A DNA stretch of 11,364 nucleotides from Flavobacterium sp. (GTDB taxonomy: Bacteria > Bacteroidota > Bacteroidia > Flavobacteriales > Flavobacteriaceae), in assembly GCA_024642295.1 (NCBI GenBank), contig JAHEBK010000022.1:1-11364 (forward strand), given 5' to 3'. The translations under genes and the position numbers were made by a program. Every line of letters begins with the position of its first letter. Within the stretch, counting starts at the first letter, position 1. Below are positions 1 to 7,446 of the stretch, piece after piece. The notes under the pieces were generated by a model. It was not told the origin of the DNA and made no database searches. It worked only from the letters and a program-made list of their open reading frames with translations.

Positions 1-1
1 T

Positions 2-1189
2 GAATCGCCAATTCGAAAATTGGCACCCTTTGCTGATATAGCACACAAAAAAGGCCTAAAAGTTTATCACTTAAATATAGGTCAACCAGATATAAAAAGT
101 CCAGAAATAGCCATTCAAGCCATCAAGAATATTGACATGGACATTATTGAATATGGCCCATCAGCTGGATATGAAAGTTATCGAAAAAAACTTGCACAGT
201 TTTATGTCGATCAAGATATTGCTATCAATTTTGAAGATATCATGATTACTACTGGTGGTTCTGAAGCGTTACTATTCGCTTTAGGAAGCATTATGGATCC
301 AGGAGATGAAATCATCATTCCTGAACCTTTTTATGCAAACTACCATGCTTTTTCAGAAGAATCAAGCGCTACTGTTGTTGCGGTAAGTACTACCATTGAA
401 AATGGTTTTGCTTTACCAACGATTGATGTAATTGAAAAAGCGATAACGTCGAAAACAAAAGCTATCTTAATCTGTAACCCAAGTAATCCGACAGGTAATT
501 TATATTCTGAATCCGAAATCCAACAACTTGGTGATTTGGTTAAAAAATACGATTTGTTTTTAATTTCTGACGAAGTATATCGTAAATTTATTTATGACGG
601 GGATCCATTTTTCTCTGTGATGAATTTAGAAGGGAAAGAGCAAAATGTCATTATGATTGACTCCGTATCTAAAAGATACAGTATGTGTGGTGCACGAATT
701 GGATGTATGATTACTCAAAACAAACAAGTAATTGCTACAGCAATGAAATTCGCACAAGCTCGTTTATGTCCACCTACAATTGAACAAATTGCATGTGAAG
801 CAGCTATTGACACTCCTCAAAGTTATTTTGACGATGTAATCGAAGAATACAAAGAGAGAAGAAATACCTTAATCTCCGAACTTAGTAAAATTGAGGGCGT
901 TGTTGTTAATAAGCCTAAAGCTGCCTTTTATTGCATCGTTCAATTACCAGTTGACAACACCGAAGACTTTGCTCGATGGTTGCTTGAAAGTTATGAACTA
1001 AATGGTGAAACTGTGATGGTTGCACCAGCTGCAGGATTCTATTCGACTCCTGGCATGGGATTGAATCAAGTACGTATTGCTTATGTTCTTAAAAAAGAAG
1101 ATTTAATCAAAGCTGTTCACATTTTAAAACAAGCGATATTTGTTTACAACCAACAAAAAGAAAAAAATATAGCAGGAGCAAATTGCTAA
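2..1189 (+). CDS. PLP-dependent aminotransferase, class I/II (5' end outside the window)
   Basis: This is a fold-type I aminotransferase, probably acting on aspartate or a similar amino acid with 2-oxoglutarate in the cytoplasm. The reading frame is open from base 2 and begins ESPIRKLAPFADIA, typical of a region slightly inside these proteins, so the real start lies to the left; the TTG at 20 is an internal Leu codon. Visible family marks are the HLNIGQPDI segment near the N-terminus, the NPSNPTG loop (476-496), the Asp of ISDEVY that contacts the pyridine nitrogen (569-571), the PLP Schiff-base Lys in SVSKRY (671-673), and the carboxylate-binding Arg in QVRIAY (1073-1075). All catalytic residues are intact and the length (over 395 codons) fits the family of about 400. 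A terminator follows 20 bases after the stop. The family assignment is firm; the exact substrate cannot be read from sequence, so no symbol is given. Confidence 0.93.
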   Translation, partial: ESPIRKLAPFADIAHKKGLKVYHLNIGQPDIKSPEIAIQAIKNIDMDIIEYGPSAGYESYRKKLAQFYVDQDIAINFEDIMITTGGSEALLFALGSIMDPGDEIIIPEPFYANYHAFSEESSATVVAVSTTIENGFALPTIDVIEKAITSKTKAILICNPSNPTGNLYSESEIQQLGDLVKKYDLFLISDEVYRKFIYDGDPFFSVMNLEGKEQNVIMIDSVSKRYSMCGARIGCMITQNKQVIATAMKFAQARLCPPTIEQIACEAAIDTPQSYFDDVIEEYKERRNTLISELSKIEGVVVNKPKAAFYCIVQLPVDNTEDFARWLLESYELNGETVMVAPAAGFYSTPGMGLNQVRIAYVLKKEDLIKAVHILKQAIFVYNQQKEKNIAGANC

Positions 1190-1208
1190 TAAACCCAACC
1201 ATAAAGTG

Positions 1209-1250
1209 CAACGGCAATTACTAAATACTAGTTTTGCCGTTGTTTTTTTT
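1209..1250 (+). terminator. Rho-independent terminator after the aminotransferase gene
   Basis: A perfect 9-bp stem, CAACGGCAA (1209-1217) with TTGCCGTTG (1234-1242), is followed directly by eight T residues (1243-1250). The loop can pair further through ACTA (1220-1223) with TAGT (1229-1232). It separates the aminotransferase from folE, so folE should have its own promoter. Confidence 0.88.
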
Positions 1251-1377
1251 AACAATAAAAAGAGTATTTAACAATAAAGTGATTTTAAATTAATTATTAA
1301 AACCTTTAGAAATTCTTTAGTTTTTATTAATTATCTTTACCGCCTTAAAATATATACCCTTATAATAGTAGTTTTTG

Positions 1378-2049
1378 ATGATACAAAATGAAGAAATGCA
1401 TGACGAAATAGGAGATAATCATATTGGTTCATGTGCTAAAAATCCAGTCCGAGAGGACGCTTTTGATATTTCTGACGAAGAAAAAATTGAAAAAATAAAA
1501 AAAGATGTTGAAAACATCCTGCAAACACTAGGAATGGATTTAACTGATGATAGTATAAAAGGAACTCCAAATCGTGTGGCAAAAATGTTTGTAAAGGAAA
1601 TTTTTGGAGGATTAAATCCGTCCAAAAAGCCGAAAGCATCTACATTTGAAAACAACTACAAGTATGGTGAAATGTTGGTTGAAAAAAATATTACTTTATA
1701 TTCAACTTGTGAGCACCACTTACTTCCAATTATCGGTAGAGCACATGTGGCTTACATTTCAAGCGGAACGGTAATAGGTCTTTCTAAAATGAATCGTATC
1801 GTTGAACATTTCGCAAAAAGACCGCAAGTTCAAGAACGCTTAACCATGCAAATTGTACAAGAGTTACAAGAAGCTTTAGGAACTGAAGATGTGGCTTGTG
1901 TGATAGACGCTAAGCATCTTTGTGTGAATTCACGCGGTATCAAAGACATTGAAAGTAGTACCGTGACTTCTGAATTTGGCGGGAAATTTAAAGAAGATAA
2001 AACTCGCAGAGAGTTTTTGGATTATATAAAATTGGACACTAAATTTTAA
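1378..2049 (+). CDS. folE: GTP cyclohydrolase I
   Basis: FolE converts GTP to 7,8-dihydroneopterin triphosphate, the first step of folate and pterin synthesis; it is a cytoplasmic zinc enzyme that forms a homodecamer. From the ATG at 1378 the protein has 223 residues, the usual size. The zinc ligands are visible as C111 and H114 in the CEHH motif and C182 in HLCVNSRG, one residue off the E. coli numbering (C110, H113, C181); catalytic H113 and H180 are also present. Other signatures are the KGTPNRVAKM segment, GLSKMNRIVEHFAKRPQVQERL, and STVTSEFGG near the end. The frame can be extended to a TTG at 1375, but the ATG at 1378 is preferred because MIQNEEMHDEIGDN resembles flavobacterial FolE N-termini as I remember them. 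About 125 bases lie between the preceding terminator and the start; they are very AT-rich, and a weak TATCTTTA (1332-1339) is the only promoter-like element I see. The gene ends shortly before a structured RNA element. Confidence 0.97.
   Translation: MIQNEEMHDEIGDNHIGSCAKNPVREDAFDISDEEKIEKIKKDVENILQTLGMDLTDDSIKGTPNRVAKMFVKEIFGGLNPSKKPKASTFENNYKYGEMLVEKNITLYSTCEHHLLPIIGRAHVAYISSGTVIGLSKMNRIVEHFAKRPQVQERLTMQIVQELQEALGTEDVACVIDAKHLCVNSRGIKDIESSTVTSEFGGKFKEDKTRREFLDYIKLDTKF
2017..2047 (+). promoter_or_regulatory. Candidate promoter inside the 3' end of folE
   Basis: TTG (2017-2019), a 20-base spacer and TAAATTTT (2040-2047) match the flavobacterial promoter pattern TTG-N17-23-TAnnTTTG at all but the last base. 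Transcription would start near 2054, just before the structured element at 2064-2145. The sequence also encodes the last residues of FolE and is AT-rich, so a chance match is possible. Confidence 0.3.
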
Positions 2050-2063
2050 TTGATTGCACTAAT

Positions 2064-2145
2064 GCCCTAGCCCTGATGGAAGCGGTATCCTTTTTATGGC
2101 TTTTTCTGCCATAAAAAGATATAGCGGACAGCAGGAAAAAGCTCC
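2064..2145 (+). ncRNA. Structured RNA element between folE and cysS, resembling a recurrent flavobacterial motif
   Basis: The block starts GCCCTAGCCCTGATGGAAGC and ends GCGGACAGCAGGAAAAAGCTCC-like in two parts (2124-2135 and 2136-2145). From memory this matches a motif repeated between genes in many Flavobacteriia genomes, possibly the Flavo-1 RNA class; I could not check this. The sequence supports a structure: an outer helix CCTG (2072-2075) with CAGG (2132-2135), extended by AGC (2069-2071) with GCT (2141-2143) across an A-rich bulge; a purine-rich internal region on both sides (GATGGAAGCGG and ATATAGCGG); and an inner perfect 11-bp hairpin, CTTTTTATGGC (2090-2100) with GCCATAAAAAG (2108-2118) and a 7-base T-rich loop. 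It is unusually GC-rich and non-random for this genome's spacers. It may be a small RNA, a processed part of the folE-cysS transcript, or a cis-element for cysS; the function is unknown. Confidence 0.7.
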
Positions 2146-2158
2146 AAAAAAAACAAAA

Positions 2159-3637
<1,479 letters not shown>

Positions 3638-3646
3638 CTTAGATTT

Positions 3647-3681
3647 AGGTTTGCTTTTAACACTGAAAGCAAACCTTTTTT
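3647..3681 (+). terminator. Rho-independent terminator between cysS and yidD
   Basis: AGGTTTGCTTT (3647-3657) pairs perfectly over 11 bp with AAAGCAAACCT (3666-3676) across an 8-base loop, and a run of six T ends at 3681. It lies only 19 bases before the yidD ATG, leaving little room for a separate yidD promoter, so yidD may depend on read-through. Confidence 0.85.
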
Positions 3682-3700
3682 ATTAACGAAGGCTATCAAA

Positions 3701-3934
3701 ATGAAAATAACCACTCCATTCATAGTTCTTGTTCGGTTTTACCAAACGGCCATTTCGCCTTTTACCCCTGCTAGTTGTCGTTTTGAACCTACTTGTTCCT
3801 CTTATATGATTGAGGCTCTTCAAATTCACGGTCTTTTTCATGGTGGTTATCTAGGATTGAAAAGGATTTTGAGTTGCCATCCTTGGGGAAAAACTGGCTT
3901 CGACCCTGTGCCTCCAAAAAATTGCAAGCATTAA
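3701..3934 (+). CDS. yidD: YidD, membrane protein insertion efficiency factor
   Basis: YidD is a small protein at the inner face of the cytoplasmic membrane that assists insertion of membrane proteins together with YidC and Sec; its exact mechanism is not settled. The 77-residue product has the full family pattern: FYQTAISP near the N-terminus, [15 protein letters not shown] with C26 and C32, the Gly-rich turn before [13 protein letters not shown] with C59, and FDPVP near the end. The first 20 residues form the usual amphipathic segment. Size is normal. In many bacteria yidD sits with rpmH, rnpA and yidC, but here it stands alone between cysS and lgt. Its start is 19 bases after the cysS terminator, so expression probably comes from leaky termination or a promoter I cannot see. 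Confidence 0.95.
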   Translation: MKITTPFIVLVRFYQTAISPFTPASCRFEPTCSSYMIEALQIHGLFHGGYLGLKRILSCHPWGKTGFDPVPPKNCKH

Positions 3935-3996
3935 TAATTTCTATTTTTAAGACTGTTAAACTGTTCTTAAGAAATAGTCATAAAAGCAATTTAATA

Positions 3997-4026
3997 TTGA
4001 TACTCGAAACAAAAACAGTATTTTTA
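3997..4026 (+). promoter_or_regulatory. Candidate flavobacterial promoter for lgt
   Basis: TTG (3997-3999), a 19-base spacer and TATTTTTA (4019-4026) match TTG-N19-TAnnTTTG at every fixed position except the last G. Transcription would begin about 4033, giving a leader of roughly 12 bases before the lgt ATG. The 19-base spacing is the consensus value, which makes this one of the better matches in the window. Confidence 0.5.
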
Positions 4027-4044
4027 CGCCAAATTAAATAAATA

Positions 4045-4974
4045 ATGACACACGCTTTAAACATCGTTTGGAACCCATCAGAAGGTATTGATTTAGGATT
4101 TTTTATGATTCGTTTTTACAGCCTTATGTTCGTAATTGCCTTTGGACTAGGTTGGTACATTATGAAAAAAATATTTGAACGCGAAAATGAATCCATTGAG
4201 AATTTAGACTCTTTATTTGTTTGGACCGTTTTAGCCACTTTAGTAGGAGCCAGATTAGGACACGTTTTTTTTTATGATTGGGAATATTTCCGAAACCATT
4301 TAGCCGAAATCTTTTTACCATTCCGTTTTACACCTCAATTTGAATTTACAGGATACCAAGGTTTAGCCAGTCATGGTGCTGCCATATCTATTATTATTGC
4401 TATGTATTTCTATAGTAAAAAAGTAATTCACAAGCCTTTATTATGGATATTAGACCGTGTGGTAATTGCAGTTGCAAGTGGTGCTATTTTTGTCCGTTTT
4501 GGTAATTTTTTCAACTCTGAAATTGTAGGTAAAAAAACAGATTCAGCCTTTGGAATACAATTTATCAGAGATCAATTTAGCCCAAGAGAAGCCGTCTCAT
4601 TGACAAATATTCCAAATCCAACAGAAGCTTATTCTGCTATTGCAAACAATCCAAAATTTGCAGCTTTGCTACAACAGGTACCTCTGAAGCATCCAGCACA
4701 GCTATACGAAGCGTTTTGCTACATCTTTGTCTTTGCACTTTTATACTTTTTATATTGGAAAACAGAAGCTAGAAACAAACGAGGATATCTATTCGGAATG
4801 TTTTTAATTTTACTTTGGACTATTCGATTTATCGTAGAATATGTAAAAGAAAGCCAAGGAGGGTTTGAAAGTGCATTAGGTTTATTCTCCACTGGACAAT
4901 GGTTGAGTATTCCATTTATAATAATTGGTTTCTATTTTATATTTACTGCTGATAAACCTGTTAAAATAAACTAA
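4045..4974 (+). CDS. lgt: Phosphatidylglycerol:prolipoprotein diacylglyceryl transferase
   Basis: Lgt moves a diacylglyceryl group from phosphatidylglycerol to the lipobox Cys of prolipoproteins; it is a polytopic inner-membrane enzyme and the first step of lipoprotein maturation. The 309-residue product has several hydrophobic segments (about 18-42, 56-78, 107-125, 135-150, 222-238, 247-266, 285-301). Family signatures are GYQGLASHGAAIS with H110, the Lgt signature VRFGNFFNSEIVG with R151, N154 and E159, HPAQLYEA (216-223), RFIVEYVKESQ with R261 and E265, and TGQWLS near the end. R151 and R261 are the likely counterparts of the two essential Arg of E. coli Lgt. A stretch of about 40 residues (170-212) between the signature and HPAQLYEA forms a longer periplasmic loop. 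A run of nine T lies in the coding sequence at 4265-4273, a possible slippage site. The ATG at 4045 follows an A-rich leader. Confidence 0.96.
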   Translation: MTHALNIVWNPSEGIDLGFFMIRFYSLMFVIAFGLGWYIMKKIFERENESIENLDSLFVWTVLATLVGARLGHVFFYDWEYFRNHLAEIFLPFRFTPQFEFTGYQGLASHGAAISIIIAMYFYSKKVIHKPLLWILDRVVIAVASGAIFVRFGNFFNSEIVGKKTDSAFGIQFIRDQFSPREAVSLTNIPNPTEAYSAIANNPKFAALLQQVPLKHPAQLYEAFCYIFVFALLYFLYWKTEARNKRGYLFGMFLILLWTIRFIVEYVKESQGGFESALGLFSTGQWLSIPFIIIGFYFIFTADKPVKIN

Positions 4975-4986
4975 GAAATTTTTAGT

Positions 4987-5044
4987 TTTATAACAAGCAA
5001 AAAGGGAATTCATGATGATGAATTCCCTTTTTGCTTGTTATAAA
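4987..5044. terminator. Bidirectional terminator between convergent lgt and the T9SS substrate gene
   Basis: A perfect 27-bp inverted repeat (4987-5013 and 5018-5044) with a GATG loop fills most of the 78-base gap between two convergent stop codons. Its core, GGGAATTCAT paired with ATGAATTCCC, is flanked by AAAAA on the left and TTTTT on the right, so it works as a classic terminator on both strands. The pairing continues past these tracts through TTTATAACAAGC on the left arm, which is longer than a terminator needs. Confidence 0.9.
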
Positions 5045-5052
5045 GTACCTTA

Positions 5053-7257
5053 TTATCTTTTTAAAGAAAAGTGAGATCTAAATTTTTTCACTACGTTCTG
5101 CTCTACATAATCAATAACAAACCAATAATCTGTTGCAGGCATTGGATTTCCATTGTAATAACCATTCCAACCAGCACCATTTGGTCTAACTTCAGCCAAT
5201 AACTTACCATAACGGTCAAACACATTAATTCTAGCGTTTAAATCATCTCGTAAAGAATCTATATTCCAGGTATCATTAAAACCATCACCGTTTGGAGTAA
5301 AAAACCTAGGAAAATCAACAACAAGGATATCCGATTTAGATAGTGGCAGACTACAACCTGCTGGATCAACAACAGTTACGGTATGCAATCCATAAGAAAC
5401 ATGTTCAAAAATAGGACTAGATTGAAAAGGTCCAAAATCCAGTTGATATAAATAATTATCTGGCAAAGTCGCACTAATAGTTACAATTTGATTTTCAGCA
5501 AAAGCTTGTGAAACTGTCCATTGGAAATCAACCAAAGCATTGGATGCTTTAACGGTTATTGGAAGTATTATAGTACTAGCACATTGACCAGCATCTGGTG
5601 TAAATTCATAATCAGATGTTCCTACAACGGCAGTATCAACAAATGAAGGACTCCAAGTTCCAGTAATTGCTGGGCTATTATCGGAAGTCATTGGTAAAAT
5701 ATAATTTCCAGAATTCTCACATAATTCAGAAGGCACTGAACTAAAATCTGGATCAATAATTGGATTAACAACTATAGTTAAACTAGCAGTATTAGCACAT
5801 TGACCTGAATCTGGTGTAAAAGTATAAGTAGTTGTCATTGTATTGTCTAAAGCAGGTAACCAACTTCCTGTATAGAAATTATTTGAGGTAGTGGGCAATG
5901 GCGCTAACACATCCCCTGAACAAATTGGAGCAACAGCAGTAAATGTTGGATTTACTTTGGTATTAACCGTTATGGTCATCGTAGTTGTTAATGCACATTG
6001 TCCTGGATTAGGGGTGAAAGTATAGGTGTTAGTTGCAGTATTGCTTACTACAGGAGCCCAACTGCCAGTAATTCCATTATTTGAAGTTGTTGGTAAAGGA
6101 GCAATTACATCACCTGAACAAAAGGGTCCTACAGGAGTAAATGTTGGTGTCACATTATTTGGAATCACTGTTATCGTTGCAGTAGTCGTTGGCGATGTAG
6201 TACATTGCCCAGGAGATGGCGTAAATGTATATGAGCTGGGACCTAAAACAGCAGTATTCACTGAAGCAGGGCTCCAAGTACCCGTTATTGGAGGTGTATT
6301 ATTAGAACTCGTTGGTAAAGTATATACTGTTCCTTGGCAAACCGTAGCAGGTATGGAAGTAAAAGAAGTTGTAACCAATGGTTTTACAGTAACATTTAAA
6401 GTTTGAGACGATGCACAAGGATATAAAACGGGATCAGGTGTAAATACATAACTACCACTAGCTGTATTGCTTACAACAGCAGGTGACCAAGTACCTGAAA
6501 TACCGTTGGGTGAAATTGGTCTTAAAACAGGAGGTGTTGAACCAGAACAAATTGGAGGAATTGCTGCAAAATCAGGATTCACAGTTGTAGGGCTACAAGG
6601 CACAGTACAAGTAATTATTGAAATATTACAAGGATAGAATGTATGAGTTAAAACTAAAGTAATAGATTGACCTGGTGACAAACCAAATACCTGTAAATTG
6701 CTAGGACTTGTAGTACCCGTAACAGTAGATCCGCCCGGAGTAATATAACGGTACGAATATAGATTAGGTATGCCAGGAGTATTAGTCCAATCAAAAAAAA
6801 CAGAGGAAAATTTATCGGCAGGTGAGATTTGTGTTGGGTCACATCTTAATAGTGGAATAACAAATCCAATATCAGGAGAAATAGTAACCACAATTGCAGC
6901 ACGAGTACTTTCGGTAACACCATCCGTTTGACTCACATAATAAGTTGTAGAACCTAAGGAACTAGTTGAAGGGGTAGGTGCTGTAAAAGATGGAGTACCT
7001 CCTGAAGGAGATGTTCCATACCAAATTAAGGTGTTACCTGGATCTGCGGTAGCTGTTAATGGTGAAGCAGGACTATTTTGACAATAATAGATTGGTGAAT
7101 TTACTACTGGAGGAGCTGGAGCCATTGGTTTCATAGCTAAATTAGATTCAGCTATTACCGTTTTATGAGACACCCTGTTACTATAAGTCTTTTGAGAAAT
7201 ATTTAAAAAAAAGACTAAAAGAAATAAACTATATACCGACTTAAAAATATCTTTCAT
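5053..7257 (-). CDS. Secreted repeat protein with T9SS type B C-terminal sorting domain
   Basis: This 734-residue protein is predicted to cross the inner membrane by Sec and the outer membrane by the type IX system, ending on the surface or outside the cell; its own activity is unknown. Residues 1-26 are a signal peptide (Lys-poor start, then LFLLVFFLNI). Residues about 50-127 form an Ig-like module (TLIWYGTSPSGGTPSF, TTYYVSQTDG). A Cys-containing linker domain follows to about 228, then five tandem repeats of 61-68 residues (229-569), then a PKD-like stretch (575-648), and the C-terminal sorting domain (651-734) with FTPNGDGFNDTW, INVFDRYGKLL, GWNGYYNG and DYWFVIDY, the hallmark of the gliding-motility-associated type B domain. 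No catalytic domain is seen, so an adhesin or structural role is a guess. Type B proteins such as SprB are often next to a PorP/SprF-like gene; none is here. The gene may be co-transcribed with the PagL-like gene upstream, since no terminator is evident between them. Confidence 0.92.
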   Translation of the reverse strand: MKDIFKSVYSLFLLVFFLNISQKTYSNRVSHKTVIAESNLAMKPMAPAPPVVNSPIYYCQNSPASPLTATADPGNTLIWYGTSPSGGTPSFTAPTPSTSSLGSTTYYVSQTDGVTESTRAAIVVTISPDIGFVIPLLRCDPTQISPADKFSSVFFDWTNTPGIPNLYSYRYITPGGSTVTGTTSPSNLQVFGLSPGQSITLVLTHTFYPCNISIITCTVPCSPTTVNPDFAAIPPICSGSTPPVLRPISPNGISGTWSPAVVSNTASGSYVFTPDPVLYPCASSQTLNVTVKPLVTTSFTSIPATVCQGTVYTLPTSSNNTPPITGTWSPASVNTAVLGPSSYTFTPSPGQCTTSPTTTATITVIPNNVTPTFTPVGPFCSGDVIAPLPTTSNNGITGSWAPVVSNTATNTYTFTPNPGQCALTTTMTITVNTKVNPTFTAVAPICSGDVLAPLPTTSNNFYTGSWLPALDNTMTTTYTFTPDSGQCANTASLTIVVNPIIDPDFSSVPSELCENSGNYILPMTSDNSPAITGTWSPSFVDTAVVGTSDYEFTPDAGQCASTIILPITVKASNALVDFQWTVSQAFAENQIVTISATLPDNYLYQLDFGPFQSSPIFEHVSYGLHTVTVVDPAGCSLPLSKSDILVVDFPRFFTPNGDGFNDTWNIDSLRDDLNARINVFDRYGKLLAEVRPNGAGWNGYYNGNPMPATDYWFVIDYVEQNVVKKFRSHFSLKR
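5551..6573 (-). repeat. Five tandem Cys-pair repeats in the T9SS substrate protein
   Basis: Five units (protein residues about 229-293, 298-365, 371-431, 436-497 and 502-569) share the pattern F-x-x-[IV]-x-x-x-C-x-G, a PLPTTSNN-like turn, G-[ST]-W-x-P, Y-x-F-T-P-x-x-G-Q-C and a final beta strand ending in V. Each has one Cys near the start and one near the end: C237/C281, C307/C352, C380/C421, C446/C487 and C513/C559. The 41-46 residue spacing suggests one disulfide per unit after export, which is an inference. Units 3 and 4 are the most alike, including the shared CSGD-[VI/VL]-APLPTTSNN stretch. Confidence 0.85.
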
Positions 7258-7290
7258 TATTCTAATTTTAAATTGAATTAACTGTATAAT

Positions 7291-7310
7291 CTCATTATTT
7301 CAATAATGAG
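7291..7310. promoter_or_regulatory. Perfect 20-base palindrome upstream of the T9SS substrate gene
   Basis: CTCATTATT and AATAATGAG are exact inverse complements separated by TC. The element lies 33 bases before the ATG at 7257 (read on the minus strand). It could be an operator for a dimeric regulator or a short hairpin in the leader; no T tract follows, so it is not a terminator. Confidence 0.35.
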
Positions 7311-7446
7311 TAAATATATAAAATATGAGCCTCTTATAAAATTAAAACCATAAATTATCGTTAAAATACACCATTTAAGTCAAATCCGTAAAATCAATAA
7401 AAGTATTATGATTAAAAAAGAATAAAAACATAAAAAACAACAAAAT

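Noticed and set aside
20..22. TTG at base 20 as the start of the aminotransferase
   Set aside because: The frame is open to the window edge and the preceding codons (ESPIRK) match the family, so the gene is cut by the window boundary.
1310..1345. Promoter for folE at TATCTTTA (1332-1339)
   Set aside because: No TTG lies at a suitable distance and the surrounding DNA is so AT-rich that a partial match carries little weight.
1375..1377. TTG start for folE one codon before the ATG
   Set aside because: The adjacent ATG at 1378 gives a standard FolE N-terminus; nothing favours TTG.
2096..2158. An upstream in-frame ATG that would give CysS 21 extra residues
   Set aside because: The extension is the translation of the structured RNA element (its hairpin and the GCGGACAGCAGG stretch), is unlike CysS N-termini, and the ATG at 2159 gives the normal family start.
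4265..4273. Nine-T run in lgt as a phase-variation switch
   Set aside because: Lgt is normally needed for growth and homopolymers of this length are frequent in AT-rich coding DNA; the frame is intact, so there is no evidence of switching.
6026..6406. A 126-codon open frame on the plus strand inside the T9SS substrate gene
   Set aside because: It lies antisense to the Cys-pair repeats; its long openness follows from their Thr/Pro/Val-rich codon pattern. It has no recognisable domain and the minus-strand protein is clearly real.
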